Source: Rapana venosa
Taxonomy: Eukaryota; Mollusca; Gastropoda; Neogastropoda; Muricidae
Direction of reading: 5' to 3'
Length of the DNA stretch: 64,000 nt
Assembly (NCBI GenBank): GCA_028751875.1
Contig: CM054135.1
Span: 11,046,631-11,110,630, forward strand
Shown here: positions 1 through 20,130 of the stretch, piece by piece
Numbering within the stretch: position 1 is the first letter of the stretch
Layout of the letters: every line of letters starts with the position of its first letter
Position numbers and translations under genes: made by a program
Notes under the pieces: model-generated
Seen by the model: the letters and a program-made list of their open reading frames with translations, nothing else
The model's database searches: none
Told to the model about the DNA's origin: nothing

Positions 1-760
1 ATATTATATATATATATATGTATATATTATAATGCACAGAGTAAACGACTACTTTTTGTCCTTCCATTGTCCATTATTCTAATTCTCTGTATATATAGTA
101 ACTGCTTTTATGGTTGGCACTGAGTTGATATGAATTGGTTAAGGACATGTTTGTCAATATTATGTTCTATAAGTGAGATGTACACTTATGATTATGTACA
201 ATTGTACTTGATATTGTTAGTGCACTGTATCTAGATGTCTTACTTTTGTGGGGGGCTTTGTGTGCTTTTTGGTTGGCTTGTTTTTATTTCATTTGTTTTA
301 TTTTAGGGGGATATTTTAAGTTCCCGACAAAGGAGGAATTTTTAATGACATGGGAATTTAAAATGAAGAACAGGTACATATATCTTTGTGACTGGTGTGT
401 CAAGGAGTACCCGTGATTTCTGCGGTGCAAAGTCAAAAGCAGCATCTGGCAAAGGTTAAAACTAAAGTGAGCTGTACAACACTGTGTGAAAGTGAACTTC
501 AAATGCAAGGGGTACAGTCAATTTTGTGTGTGTGTGTTTCTTTATATTGGACTGTCATGACTTTCTTCATTGTATCTTCTTAGATTGCCATGTACATTTT
601 GTTTGATTACACAAAGTAATATATTTGATGGAATGAATTTATAGAAATTAACAGTTCTTATTATTGTGTTTCATGTATGCAGAGTTTTTCATTTGAATCT
701 GATATCTTTAAATTGCATAGGATTGTGTATAAGTGTTATTAACAATAACAAGTGGTTGGA
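1..760. other. AT-rich intergenic stretch, no gene seen
   Basis: The stretch holds only short chance reading frames, a (TA)n run at the very start and a short GT run near 525. I see no splice-supported coding exon or recognisable repeat. Confidence 0.5.
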
Positions 761-765
761 CTCAA

Positions 766-855
766 GTGAACTCGAACTCGAATGATTTATTCACAAAAAG
801 CCATTGGCCCATACATGAAGGGGGTTGCCGAACTGCTTAGTATTTTGGTGGGGGT
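766..855 (-). repeat. Repeat F: 3' end of an unidentified retroelement (minus)
   Basis: Read on the minus strand, this carries 'CATGTATGGGCCAATGGC', then a GAATAAAT polyadenylation-like signal, then TCGAGTTCGAGTTC. The same block occurs on the plus strand at about 32,930-33,007 and 35,085-35,182. In both of those copies it is followed directly by (TCTCTG)n, so it behaves like the 3' end of a retroelement with a simple-repeat tail. The parent element is not identified. Confidence 0.6.
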
Positions 856-1071
856 AAAAGCAATAGTAAAAAAACCTGACAACATGTTACTGTATAACTA
901 AAAGTCAGCTACAAAAATATGACTTAGGATAATATCTCTCTTATTCTGAAAGCTTTACACAAATATAAAGTGAGGCTGCACACAACCTCAGGATGACTTG
1001 ATGCCAGGAGTAAACAGAGTCTAAATAAATTAGGCTGTCTACTATATTTAACAGGGATGTAGTTCTGACCC

Positions 1072-1420
1072 TTGCATATATATCTCTTTGGAGAAGTCTT
1101 TTGCTGCGTGCTGTGTGGTGATGTGGAGACTGAGCTCGGCCCCATGCCTGGATCTACTGGCCGCAAAGCTGAGGCAAACCAGCTTGACTGTTGTGCTGGT
1201 GGTCGCAACACCTTAGCAGACAAAATTAAAGCCAAGGCAGATGTTTCAGTCAGCATGCCTACAACAACTGTACACCAGAGATAGAATTTGTCTCCTGCAG
1301 TGGCACCCTGGGAAATTGACTTTGAGCATGATGATGGCCAGACTGGAGAACATGGAAAGCTTTTTAAAGACCTCAATGGACAGTATGAGAAATGAGCTAA
1401 ACATGTTCCCCCTCGAGGGG
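1072..1420 (+). pseudogene. Relict LINE ORF1 start with decayed 2A-like motif
   Basis: One frame reads a short hydrophobic and cysteine-rich stretch followed by CGDVETELGP. This resembles the 2A-like (ribosome-skipping) consensus D-V/I-E-x-N-P-G-P, but the N and first P are replaced by E and L, so it should not work. About 60 codons later, in a shifted frame, comes a predicted coil (MMMARLENMESFLKTSMDSM) like the coiled coils of LINE ORF1 proteins. N-terminal 2A-like leaders are known from some invertebrate non-LTR retrotransposons. Stops and the frame change mark it as dead. A chance resemblance remains possible. Confidence 0.4.
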
Positions 1421-1599
1421 CTGCTGGAAGGGGGAGGGGAGGGGGTCTGTCGGTATATCCTTTGCCATACGTCGCCTTGAAGTCTTTCTTCACAGCCCCC
1501 ATAGTGCCACAAAGCCACTAGAATCAGCAGTGACTTTTCCATGGTTTTCTCTAGAGGCCTTCCATTCCTAAACATTGACACTGTCATTACAACAACCAA

Positions 1600-2880
1600 A
1601 AAATCTGGTAAAAAAAGCCTAGCATTTTAGACACGTGATGATGAGCAATAGGATGGCAGGGAGTGTACTGTTGACACTGCATCCCAGATTCCTCATCTCT
1701 ACTTTACTACTCATCTCCTCCCCCACCCCACTGTGTCCATTGTCCTGGGCCAGAGTCTCTGCTTTCATGTGTGCACCAATCCATCCCAGCAGCTCCTGAA
1801 GTGTGTGTGTGTGTGTGTGCATGTGCGTTGTGTTTCTGCATACATACTGACCAGCTGCCATGGCACATGGGTTAAGTGCCTTGGGCTACAGACTGGAAGG
1901 TTTGTTTTAACCTTCTTGTTGTGTTGGAAAATACAGAGCTTAACTGCCTGTATAGATTTTGAATTCTTTGAAGGTTTTCTACCCCCAACTGACTTACTTT
2001 ACTCCTAAGACAATTGTGTGTGCACGACAAGCTATCAAGCTGAAATTTTGTGACAAGCTAGGTATGTCTTTGTACTTGCATTTAGATGCAAGTTTATGTC
2101 TGGTCACCAGCTGTCTTGTCACTATTAGCTTATTTGTCACCAATCACAGGTAAAAGTATGATATATACAATAAAACAGCAAATCATGCATGGATTTGACA
2201 ATAGTTCATGCATGTTAGTGTCATATAAGGAACTGATACCCAGCTGATGTGTTTACCAATGGTTATGTGCAATAGTACTTCAAGGATGTGTAACACAATG
2301 TCCCCATAACCTGTTGTTTTATGGTAAGTCTCGAGGAGACAGAAGTTTTAACTCTTTTTTATTCTTTTGAAAACAAGTCTTATTCAATCAACATATGACC
2401 TTTATACTGCATTTCATATGTGATTGTGCTACCACATGTTTGTTAAGTGTACAGAAGTGTACAGTTGTACATGACTGTCACAAGTGACACCGCACAGGTG
2501 TGACAAATTCGAAACAACACAGAACTTCTGTAATCCTACAAAATTTTAATCTTGGTAGTCTCTAAAGTAGTCGTAGAGATGGCACAGAGTCACATCACAT
2601 CATAGAAAGCACAAATTATGGATGTGTGGGGGGTGTACCCATTGCTGTCACCTGTTGAACCTTGGCAGACCACAGACCTATTTTTTTTCCTTCTTGCTAT
2701 TTTCATTATCGGAATATCTGTTCGTTTCTGCCATTGCAGTTTCAAAGGAAAATTGTGGTAATAATGAGAAAACGGTCAAACGGCATCAGTTTTCAGGCAT
2801 CTATGCCGTGGACCTGTCAGGAGGTCAAATTTCTCCACAGTCCGTGTGTGTGTAGATAAATAGGGAAGATGGGAATATCC
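1600..2880. other. Intergenic, no gene seen
   Basis: AT-rich sequence with a short GT run near 1,801-1,820. Reading frames are short and show no domain. No repeat boundary was recognised before the SINE-A copy at about 2,885. Confidence 0.45.
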
Positions 2881-2884
2881 ATGC

Positions 2885-3112
2885 ATCCGTCCTTCGGATG
2901 AGACTATAAACCGAGGCCCCGCGTGCGAACACATGCAGAACATCTTGCACACACGTTAAATCCTGTTCCACTTTTCGAAAGAGTAGGCCACTGTGAGCCG
3001 GTGGGAACAGATGACAAAATTGACAAAACCGCATACACACAGGGACTTGATGTAAAAAAGCACATGAGTGCTTATTCCATTATCCTCGATATAAAAAAAT
3101 ATATATATTAAA
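2885..3112 (+). repeat. SINE-A copy, 5'-truncated (plus)
   Basis: This lacks the tRNA-like head but has the family body (TTCGGATGAGACTATAAACC, then AGTAGGCCACTGTGAGCCGG). It also has the family tail, ACTTGATGTAAAAAAGCACATG and ATTCCATTATCCTCGATAT, ending in an A/T-rich tract. It was recognised by comparison with the full-length copy at 26,030-26,388. Confidence 0.75.
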
Positions 3113-3654
3113 AAAATTTTTAAATCATGTCATCTGAGTGCTTTAATTTGTTGCTTTACAAGATTCAGCGCCATATAATTCCATACGTTCTTCTTTTATT
3201 ATTATTCATTATGTAGCACGGGTCACGAATGTGCCGTGTAGCACGTTATTTTCTTGCTCAGTCTTCTCCCTAACTGCAGCATTTCCTTCCTCCTCTTCCT
3301 CATAAGCGTTTAATATTGGGCTCACTTAACATTTTTATCGTTCAAATGTTTCTGCTTCCAAGACAATAACATTCAGTTCATCGTCTCGCTAATCAGATGA
3401 ATCGTCTGCTACCAAAGAAGACATCATTTTTTCCGCCATGCTGCTTGAAAAGCGTTCCAGTAGCTGGCTGTTATTTCTTCCTTCCCTCCCCACTACACGC
3501 ATGTTAGTGGTCTAAATTTATCACTGGCACCCTCTGAAACCCTCCCTGCATCGCCCCACCAATTTTCAGACACATTGTGTGAAAACCACGAGATCTGTGT
3601 GTGATGGAAAAGTACTGCCCATGTGGGCAGCACCAACTGTCGGCTGCAGTCGTA

Positions 3655-4590
3655 TTGGAATCTAGCAGCGGTCGCCATTACTGCCACTGTAACAGGGTCA
3701 AGAGGGTTAATATCCCCAAAGAGCCATACAGATTTTTTCAAACTCTGGCTGGCTCTTACCCAGACTGAGTTTGCTTTGGGCTCCCTGGGGCCACACAATT
3801 GAGCTTCATCTACTATAATCATGCGAGTTTGAGAGAGTTGCTCAAATTACCTGACCAACACTGCAGGTGTGTATCTCTCTTGGGTCTGGCAGACACCAGG
3901 ATATTTGATCTAGGAAGAGTTCAATACAGCCCCGTCTCAGAGCACATGCACTTCTATAGCATTAATACATCATCCTCATCATCCTTGATCATCATGCAGT
4001 AAAAGAAAACTGTCCCCGATTCGGTGGCCCCAGTTGCGCTGGACTCACAGTGACCTCCGATTTACATTCCCCATAATTATATCTCTGTGCTTGTGGTGAG
4101 TTTGTGTCAAGTGTTTAAGGATTAGAAGTTTACAGGACAAGGTTGTTGGAAGGATTTTGTGGTGGTCGCCGCCATGGGTGGGCATCCAACTCAGTGTGGC
4201 TCGACGACTGAGCAATTACTGTCAGTTATCAGCATGAACACAGGGACTGGATGCAAAATAAGCACAGGAGTGATTATCCATTATCCTTGAAATAAAAGAC
4301 ATCGAATAAGAAAGGGGGGATAGTAGGTGGCGTCCTGTGTATGTTAGCTCTAAACAGGCAACATTGAACACCTCCAAAGTGACCCAGCAGCAGTGCAGGC
4401 ACCCCTCTGGCTGGTGGCCCCACGGCAACCTGACATCGTTAGGTTCCCTGTGGACTTCTGATTCCTGAGGATGTGGCCTAACGAATCTGGGTGCGGCTGG
4501 GGTGGAGAGACTTAAATGAGTGGTGTGGGAACAGAACGACAGGAACGTCACAGAAGATGAGGCAGCACAAGATAAAAAAGAAAGAAAAGG
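3655..4590 (+). repeat. SINE-D, old copy of the ~0.88-kb retroposon (plus)
   Basis: This aligns along nearly its whole length with the reverse complement of 43,043-43,924. Shared blocks include ATTACCTGACCAACACTGCAGG, the AAAGTGACCCAGCAGCAGTGCAG block near 4,375-4,400 and the AGAAGATGAGGCAGC end before an A-rich tail. The tRNA-like head (about 3,660-3,730) is strongly decayed and many substitutions are present, so this is an older insertion. An 80-bp SINE-A tail has inserted at about 4,229-4,310, interrupting homology with the younger copy. No protein is encoded. Confidence 0.7.
4229..4310 (+). repeat. SINE-A tail fragment nested in SINE-D
   Basis: The block runs from GGGACTGGATGCAAAATAAG to ATTATCCTTGAAATAAAAG. 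It matches the 3' end of SINE-A and is absent at the corresponding point of the other SINE-D copy, so it inserted after that family spread. Confidence 0.65.
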
Positions 4591-4599
4591 CACACACAC

Positions 4600-7500
4600 A
4601 CACACACACCTCATCTGGAAACTAGCACTCAACTGCTGTCAATCAGTCACGTTCATCAACAAAATGCCAAATCAGTTATGATTGCTTCTCTTTTTCAGGG
4701 AGTTAGACAACAACAGACAATCATAATATATATTAATAGTAAACATAATGATATAAAGCAATATATTAAGATAAAGTTTTCCTTTAATATAATGAAACTT
4801 TTTTAAAAAACGAAAAAACAACAACAAAAGATGAAAATTCAACAAAACAGAACACTCTGCAATGCTTGGAAGCAAGTCACTGAACAGCACTTTGACTTTT
4901 TTCACTTCAGAATAAATTGGTTCTTTTCCTTCATTCTTTATCATTTCAAACAGCCCTCTAACTAAAAATTCAGCATAAAGTTTATTAATATTCTGTAGAG
5001 GGACAACATGGACAGTAAAATTAAAGTTTGCAGTTGATAAAGAGCTAGTTCCTCTTTCCTTTCAAGCTTACCCTTTTCTCTCAAACTTTACAATTTCTGA
5101 TAACATTCACCACCAAGATATAGACCATTTTGTTATGAACTTACAAGCAGGGTTCATGCGGCAGTCAAGGGTGATACATGCAGAACAAAGTCATCCCCAC
5201 AGAAACTTTACAAAGACTGTTGTGAATTTACAAAATAAGAGTGTGGGACTCTTGTACAAGTCAGAATCTTACACATTATGCAGAACAATATGATCCCCAT
5301 AGAAGCTCTAAAATGATGACTGTTTTGCAAAGAATTTATGAGGTTAAAACATGGGGTTCTTGTGGGGGTGGAAATCTACACATGCAGAACACAATCTTCA
5401 CAGAAACTTGCTTGTAATTCAAATGATGACAATGCATTGATTCATACACAGTATGACTGGTGCCAAGTATTTGTTATGCGACACTTGTTGAACACACTTT
5501 CTTTCCAAATATAAATTGTATGAAATAAACCTTATGGAATAAGGCAACAACATGGCAAAGAAAATTCTAGTTTCTGGAAAGCATTAATATTTTCAGATAA
5601 CTGAAAAAGCCTCTCATATTCTGCAATAAGCACACACACACACACCACACACACAGCACTGGCACAAGGTTCATGTCAGTTATTATCTACTTTGGGGGGG
5701 GCGGGGATCAACCACATACATATAACCAGATAAGACCAAGGACAATCTTTTTAATGTAAAATGACTATAACCACAAATACACATAGAGGTGATACACTGT
5801 GAAAACAAAAATCAGAGGCTGTCTCCTAATAAACAACCACATCCTCTTCTACCACACATTAACAAGAAACATCACAACTTTAACAGAGTTCAGAACACAC
5901 ACTGTGGGTAAAAGCGGTCACATATGCAGAATTTCACGACTGGTGACCTCAGAGCTGTAGCTGAGGAACAAACAAAAAAAGAAAAAAGGTACACATACCC
6001 CGCACATGTCCAAATCACCACTCCTAATGTCTGTCTGAAATACCCGAGTTTATGTCAAATAATAAATGCAAAGACTCGCGGTTTCATAACAAACATTTAA
6101 CGCACGCTGGTGGATATTTGTAATAGTGTGTCTCATGTTTGCAGAGGTTTGTCTCTGTACTGATTATAAAGTTTCTAAGTATTAGCCAAAAATGAACTTT
6201 TCCACATAGCTACCATAAAGACACAGTTATAGCATACTTTCAAACAGGTTTTTAGAGTTTAGGCATTTAGCCCTGAAATGAGTGGTGGCAATTTTACTTT
6301 GTGCTCTCGAATGAGAAATGACATTTCCCCTGTGTGCACTGGTTGTCCCATTCTTTGGCATTTCTGGCAACAGGATTGAGTTTAATTCAGTAGAGAAGTC
6401 ACCAATGGACTAAACTTCTTGTTTCTGTGATGATGGACGATGTACAAATAAAAAAAAACAGCAAAGAAGAGGATTCTAGAATAAGAACACAAGTAACACA
6501 TCAAGAAACATCTCGACTATCATGTTATTTTTTACATTCCGTCATCTGAATAAAATCAATAATGCAAAGAAATTGAACCAGTCTACATACACACACACAC
6601 ACACACACACTCACACACATTATTAAATCAAAAAGATGCAAGTACAAGAAGCTTCAGTACAATGTCAATTTATTCTTTCATTAACGTTACTTCAGACAAT
6701 CGAAACAACCGAGTCAAGACATTTTTGGTTCATAGACATTCCTATCATGTTTTCTGTCAACTATCTGCACATCAGCACAGACAACAACACCGCCTTTCCT
6801 CTCTCCACCACCAACCACCCCTCTAGAAAACAACAAACAAATAGGGAGAAAACCCAAACAAACAATCAATCTAGGTTTTAAACACTGGCCAAAAAAAAAA
6901 ATACAACCTGTACACAAAATCTTGAGGCATGCAACTCCAACCTTGCTCCTTATCTATGGAATATCAAACCACACTACTGTACCATCATAATTAGTCCGAT
7001 TCAGATTTCAAGAAAAATCAACCATACAATCTTCTTTCCAGGATGTTTGGAAGATCTGAAAGATGCGAAAGGAAATCTCATGGCCAACACTGTGCATGGT
7101 AAATGCCCGCTTGATTGGAAATCCAGTCCAATCTTACCATCGACAACTCGTGTCTCTGAACACTTGGACCAAGAATGTCACAATCCTTGGAAATTCTACA
7201 CACTCTTTTTCTTACTGATCCAACCTGTGGTACATGGTATATCTGCTGCACAGTCATATAAAAAAACAACAAACCTTGCTCAAATAAACGACAACACTTG
7301 TACTCAAACACTTCATTCACAGACTAGCATGCTAGCATACTTGCATAAGGAACATTGCACTCACACCATACACCAATTCCACTCAAACAAAATCTGACTT
7401 CAAGTATTTTTTTTTTAAAAAGAAAGAATAAAAAACCCCAAAACACCATAAAATGCAAATAAAGGGTTTTCTCATTTTGTTAACAAACAAATCACTAGAA

Positions 7501-7996
7501 AAATACTCTCCATACAATTCTGTGGTCATTCTCACCAGCTATCAGAAGTAGACAAAAGTTATATGATAATGAAATATGATCAGAGATGTTAAGATACTTA
7601 GTTAACCAATACAATTTTTTTTATGACTCACTCCCTGGTTCTTACTAGTTTAAGTATTTAAAAACTGTTGTGAAGTTCTTGTTTTTTAAACCCTGCCTTT
7701 AATTTTAACATGATGAATTTTAAAAAACAAACAACCCCAACCCAAATAACGATGAGCCAGTACAAGAACACACAATGACGCCCTGTTATCATCAGAGACT
7801 GTCTTTGTACAGCAGAAATGGGTGACAGTGTTGTCAACTTTTGATGCAGTTTCATCACAATAACCTGGGTTGTTTTACTTTTATTAGCAAGGACGCACAT
7901 GGACAGCTCATTCAGGCTCTCTGACCCCCACGCGGTCATCCTCATCATCACATTCACTCAGTCATCACACGCTGCTGCTGCTAAAAGGCACAAGGG
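4600..7996. other. Probable SAR1 3' UTR and downstream DNA
   Basis: This follows the SAR1 stop codon on the minus strand. It is AT-rich, contains few of the SINEs that crowd the rest of the window, and has no coding frame with domain support. Minus-strand AATAAA signals occur at 6,669-6,674 and 4,981-4,986. Either could end a long 3' UTR, but the sequence does not decide. A CA run lies at about 6,590-6,618. Confidence 0.35.
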
Positions 7997-16316
<8,320 letters not shown>

Positions 16317-16326
16317 CTTGGCCTAT

Positions 16327-17015
16327 CTGTAAAAGAAAAAACAAGCCACTGAACAATGGAAAGTAAGAAAAAGAGTTCAGGTAGAAGTTTCAAACAGATT
16401 ATCTACCTCTGTCAAGTCTGTTTCAATAAAGTAAACATAATAATGAAAAGTATACACACCTGTATAGACCAGCACTACCTAATATCTATTGACTACCTGT
16501 GGCTGTGAGTAAGCAACTTTCAAGCATTTTATTTCTTCTGGACAATAAACCCTGATAAATCTTATCAGTCACTGCACACTCACAATGTCACAGACTAGAT
16601 CAGTAGATGTAGCAACACACTAGGAGATCCACACATTAACTTGTCAAGACTTAAATGTTTGAAGGAATATATGAACATGTAACATTCATGAATGCACACA
16701 AGCCCCCTCCCCTGAGGGTTAAGGAAGAAGAAAAAAAAAAGGGGGGGAGGGGGTGTTTTCAAACAAGGAGCTGCTGCTGAAACAGCTACAATCAAAAAGG
16801 CTGGATTGTTGACCACACTGTTGTGAGGTGAGTGCACTGACAAAACATAAACATTTCTTCTGAGCTCTTTTTGAAAAATACAACCCCACCCCCGCCGTTC
16901 TTCCTCCCACCAACTCCCTGAGTTTCTTTAGTTTTAATAACACTGTGATAAATAATATATATAATATTCTCTCTCGCTCACTCGCTGAGCTTGGTGAATA
17001 TAACCAGTTTTTATT
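16327..17015. other. SAR1 first-intron segment, no gene seen
   Basis: Unique AT-rich sequence with an A/G tract at about 16,728-16,755. No coding support. Confidence 0.45.
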
Positions 17016-17024
17016 TTTATTTAT

Positions 17025-17197
17025 TCTTTTATATCGAGGATAATGGAATAAGCATTCATGTGCTTTTAAACATCCAGTCCCCGTGTGTATGCGGTTTTGT
17101 AAATTTTGTCACGTTCCCACCAGCACACAATGGCCTACTCTTAAGAAAAGTGGAACAGGATTTAACGTGTGCGCAAGATATTCTGCAAACTTCACTC
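17025..17197 (-). repeat. SINE-A 3' part (minus) in SAR1 first intron
   Basis: Clear SINE-A tail and partial body are present: ATCGAGGATAATGGAATAAG, CCCCGTGTGTATGCGG, CACACAATGGCCTACTC and GTGCGCAAGATATTCTGC. It ends abruptly at 17,197, consistent with 5' truncation. Confidence 0.75.
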
Positions 17198-18241
17198 AAC
17201 AATCATCAAAATACAGTAAATGAAAATGAACAGTTTAGAGCCGAGTCAGTGAGTGCCTGTCAAAATGATAACATTCTGGAGTTTCTTTGCTTGCAGCTGT
17301 GCCACTGTGTTTAGCGAACCAGGAATGTCATGGGCACCCAACAGAGGCAGAGTTTTGGGGGTTCCAGCCAGTCCTTTCTAAAGTAAACTTGCAATGGGTG
17401 AATGAATTTGTAGGACCATGTAGTCAAGCATGATCCCACTTACATGTGATTTGAGACTGTTGGACTTGGGAGTGTTGCTCACATCACCTGACAAACACAA
17501 TTGGTCCAAAGACATGCATTCCCATGGCATCAGCATCATGCTTATCACCACATACAGTGGCACAACACACACATCATTAGGCCTACATGTATGCTTTGGT
17601 GCTTCAAAAATGTGTACGTGTATGCAAGCAACATGGGAGTACGAGGATACACCTCGCAAAAAACACTGACATCGACACACACATACAACTATACACCAAG
17701 CTGACACTAACACAGTGCCAAACACACCATATAGAACTGGTCCTATAATTGTAATTGCTCAGTTTAAAATAGACTTACATCACATAACTTTTCAGTTCAG
17801 ATATCATCTGTTACTTGCAAAACAGAATCACAATCAATATGTGTTTCCGTTTACTGGTTTAGAATCAACTTTCTTCCCATCCCACCTTTGGCTTAGGTCA
17901 AAGTCTACCAGCAGAGTCCACTTAAAAACTTCATAAATTTCTTCTCTACGAACTGTATAAATCTTTTATACTCATACCATTTCGAACTTGTACTTCGAAT
18001 GTGGATAAGGTTGAAGAACCCAGTGTTTTATGAATGAAAACGAAAAGACGGAGCAGTTATGTGAGGCATAGTAGCACTAGCAGTCAAGAAATTCGTCTGT
18101 GAACACCGCACAGTGCTTGGCTATCTTTATGCTCAACTCGTGGTACAAGTAGGTTTTAAAGAAAGTATTAGATAATCGATAGCTTTACAACTGAAGAATG
18201 CATAATACACCACCATGTATCCAGCTGATTTGAATACTTAC
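17198..18241. other. SAR1 first-intron segment, no gene seen
   Basis: Unique AT-rich sequence lying between the SINE-A fragment and the leader exon. No supported coding frame or repeat. Confidence 0.45.
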
Positions 18242-18312
18242 TGAAAAATCCTCTGGACACCAGAAAATATTGTAAGACGAGATGCTCTGGAATGAGACGT
18301 GTACCACTCCAA
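18242..18312 (-). other. SAR1: Probable SAR1 5' leader exon (non-coding)
   Basis: On the minus strand a good donor (GTAAGTATTC, starting at 18,241) ends an exon upstream of the coding-start exon, whose acceptor is at about 16,327. The exon's 5' boundary is not visible. I place it near the AAAATGGCCG motif because the next gene starts at 18,436. Confidence 0.5.
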
Positions 18313-18435
18313 AATGGCCGAGCTCTGTGATGACGTACAAGCATCGCACTCTTATTTTATGCCCATTGATTGGTTGGTATTTTCGTAAAAACCAATCCAC
18401 TTTAACTTAACAACCTGGAAATCTTCTACACGAAC
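18311..18435. promoter_or_regulatory. Probable shared SAR1/MRPS24 promoter
   Basis: Two housekeeping genes point away from each other across about 120 bp. The gap holds an AAAATGGCCG motif at 18,311-18,320, a CRE-like TGACGTA at 18,331-18,337 and an inverted CCAAT box (ATTGG, 18,369-18,373). An ATGGCGGC element overlaps the MRPS24 start codon and fits the YY1-type sites common in ribosomal and mitochondrial genes. The motif matches are by eye, and promoter function is inferred from the gene layout. Confidence 0.5.
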
Positions 18436-19067
18436 ATGGCGGCGTTGGGTCAGGTATGTAAAGAGCACGCGCTTTTGTTTCATTTGTTTTTAATTCATGT
18501 GATAAAGAATGCTCATAGACCTGTAGAGATGGTATAGGCATTGTATGCATGAGCAGAAGATGCAATGTCCTCAAGATTATATAGAAGACTAGTTTATTGC
18601 TTTCAAGCCCATGACTTCGTAAGAGGGCCGCCGACCAAGGACTTTCATACACATTGCCCGTAAATCTAATAGGACTAGGTCATTAAGAAATGTAGGCTTA
18701 CATCTGAATGATTTTTAAAAAAAAAAGGGGGGGGGGGGTGTCAAAGGCTGGACAGGAAACGCATAATGCCAGCGCAATATAGTGTGTGTGAGTGGTGTGT
18801 GCTCTTTCTGTGTGTGTGAGTGAGTGACTGAGGGAGAGAGAGACAGAGACAGTGTGCATGCAATTACTGAATTAGTTGTGTTTTTCATCATTTGTATACA
18901 CACCTGTGTGTGTGTGCTTGCATGTGATTATTGTGAGTGTGTGTCACTGTGTATGAGCAAGTGAGTTAGACTCTAACTAGAGAGAGACTGACACTTGCAC
19001 AATTTTATATTTCACTCAGCATTACAGAATTACACTTTACAGCCCTGTAGCGACAGTGTAGGCAAAA

Positions 19068-19102
<35 letters not shown>

Positions 19103-19310
19103 GTGTGTGGTGTGTGTGTGTGTGTGTGTGTGTTGGGGGTGGGGGGTGTTGTGCAGTTTTAGATTTGTTACTTTATTTCTGTTTTTTTCCTTAATCTCAT
19201 TATCCTTTCTGTTTCACTCTGCACTTTATCATTAATGTACCATTGGACAAGTATAATTTGTTGTGCAGGGTGCTGAGACTCTGTGTGTGTGTGTATGTGT
19301 GTGTGTGTGT

Positions 19311-19371
<61 letters not shown>

Positions 19372-20059
19372 TTGATTGGTTGATTGATGATAATCTTTCT
19401 TTCCAAGGGTTACAGGTAAGTATTGACATACTTTTTTTCATACTTTTTTTTTTAAAATCTGGCCCTTGCCCTGATTATAGTAATATAGATTACCAGTGAT
19501 CAGAGTAATGATCGCAACTAAAATGTTCCAAGAGAAAGATATATATATATATAGATATATATATATATCTATATATATATATATATACTTCTTTCATCTT
19601 TAAAAAAAAAAAAACCTTAAAAAATCCACTTCTAAACTTATGTATTTTATGAATGTACACAACTTCATTTAAACTTGTTTGGGATGTGTATATAACAGTT
19701 CTTCTGAACAAAATATGTAATAACATAATTTTTCATGTCCAAAATACCCCCAAACAATCCCATTCATAAAATTTTGGTTTTTAATAAACTGGCCAGTATC
19801 GTCAACTGGCCTGGGAGCACTCTTAGTAAAAAGAAACACACCACATCAGTACATGCAGCCCTTAGTGACTTCACATGATGCAGTGAGCTGTTGATAGTTA
19901 TCATAGGTTGCATAATGTGAGGAGTAATGAAAGTAGTGTGGGTTGGGATATTCAGTCTACTGGCACAGGAGAAATTTTGCACCGCAGATAACTTTGACCT
20001 GTGTCACATACAAGCTGATAATGGCAACCTTTGTTCACAAATGTAGACAAGAAAATTCT

Positions 20060-20130
<71 letters not shown>

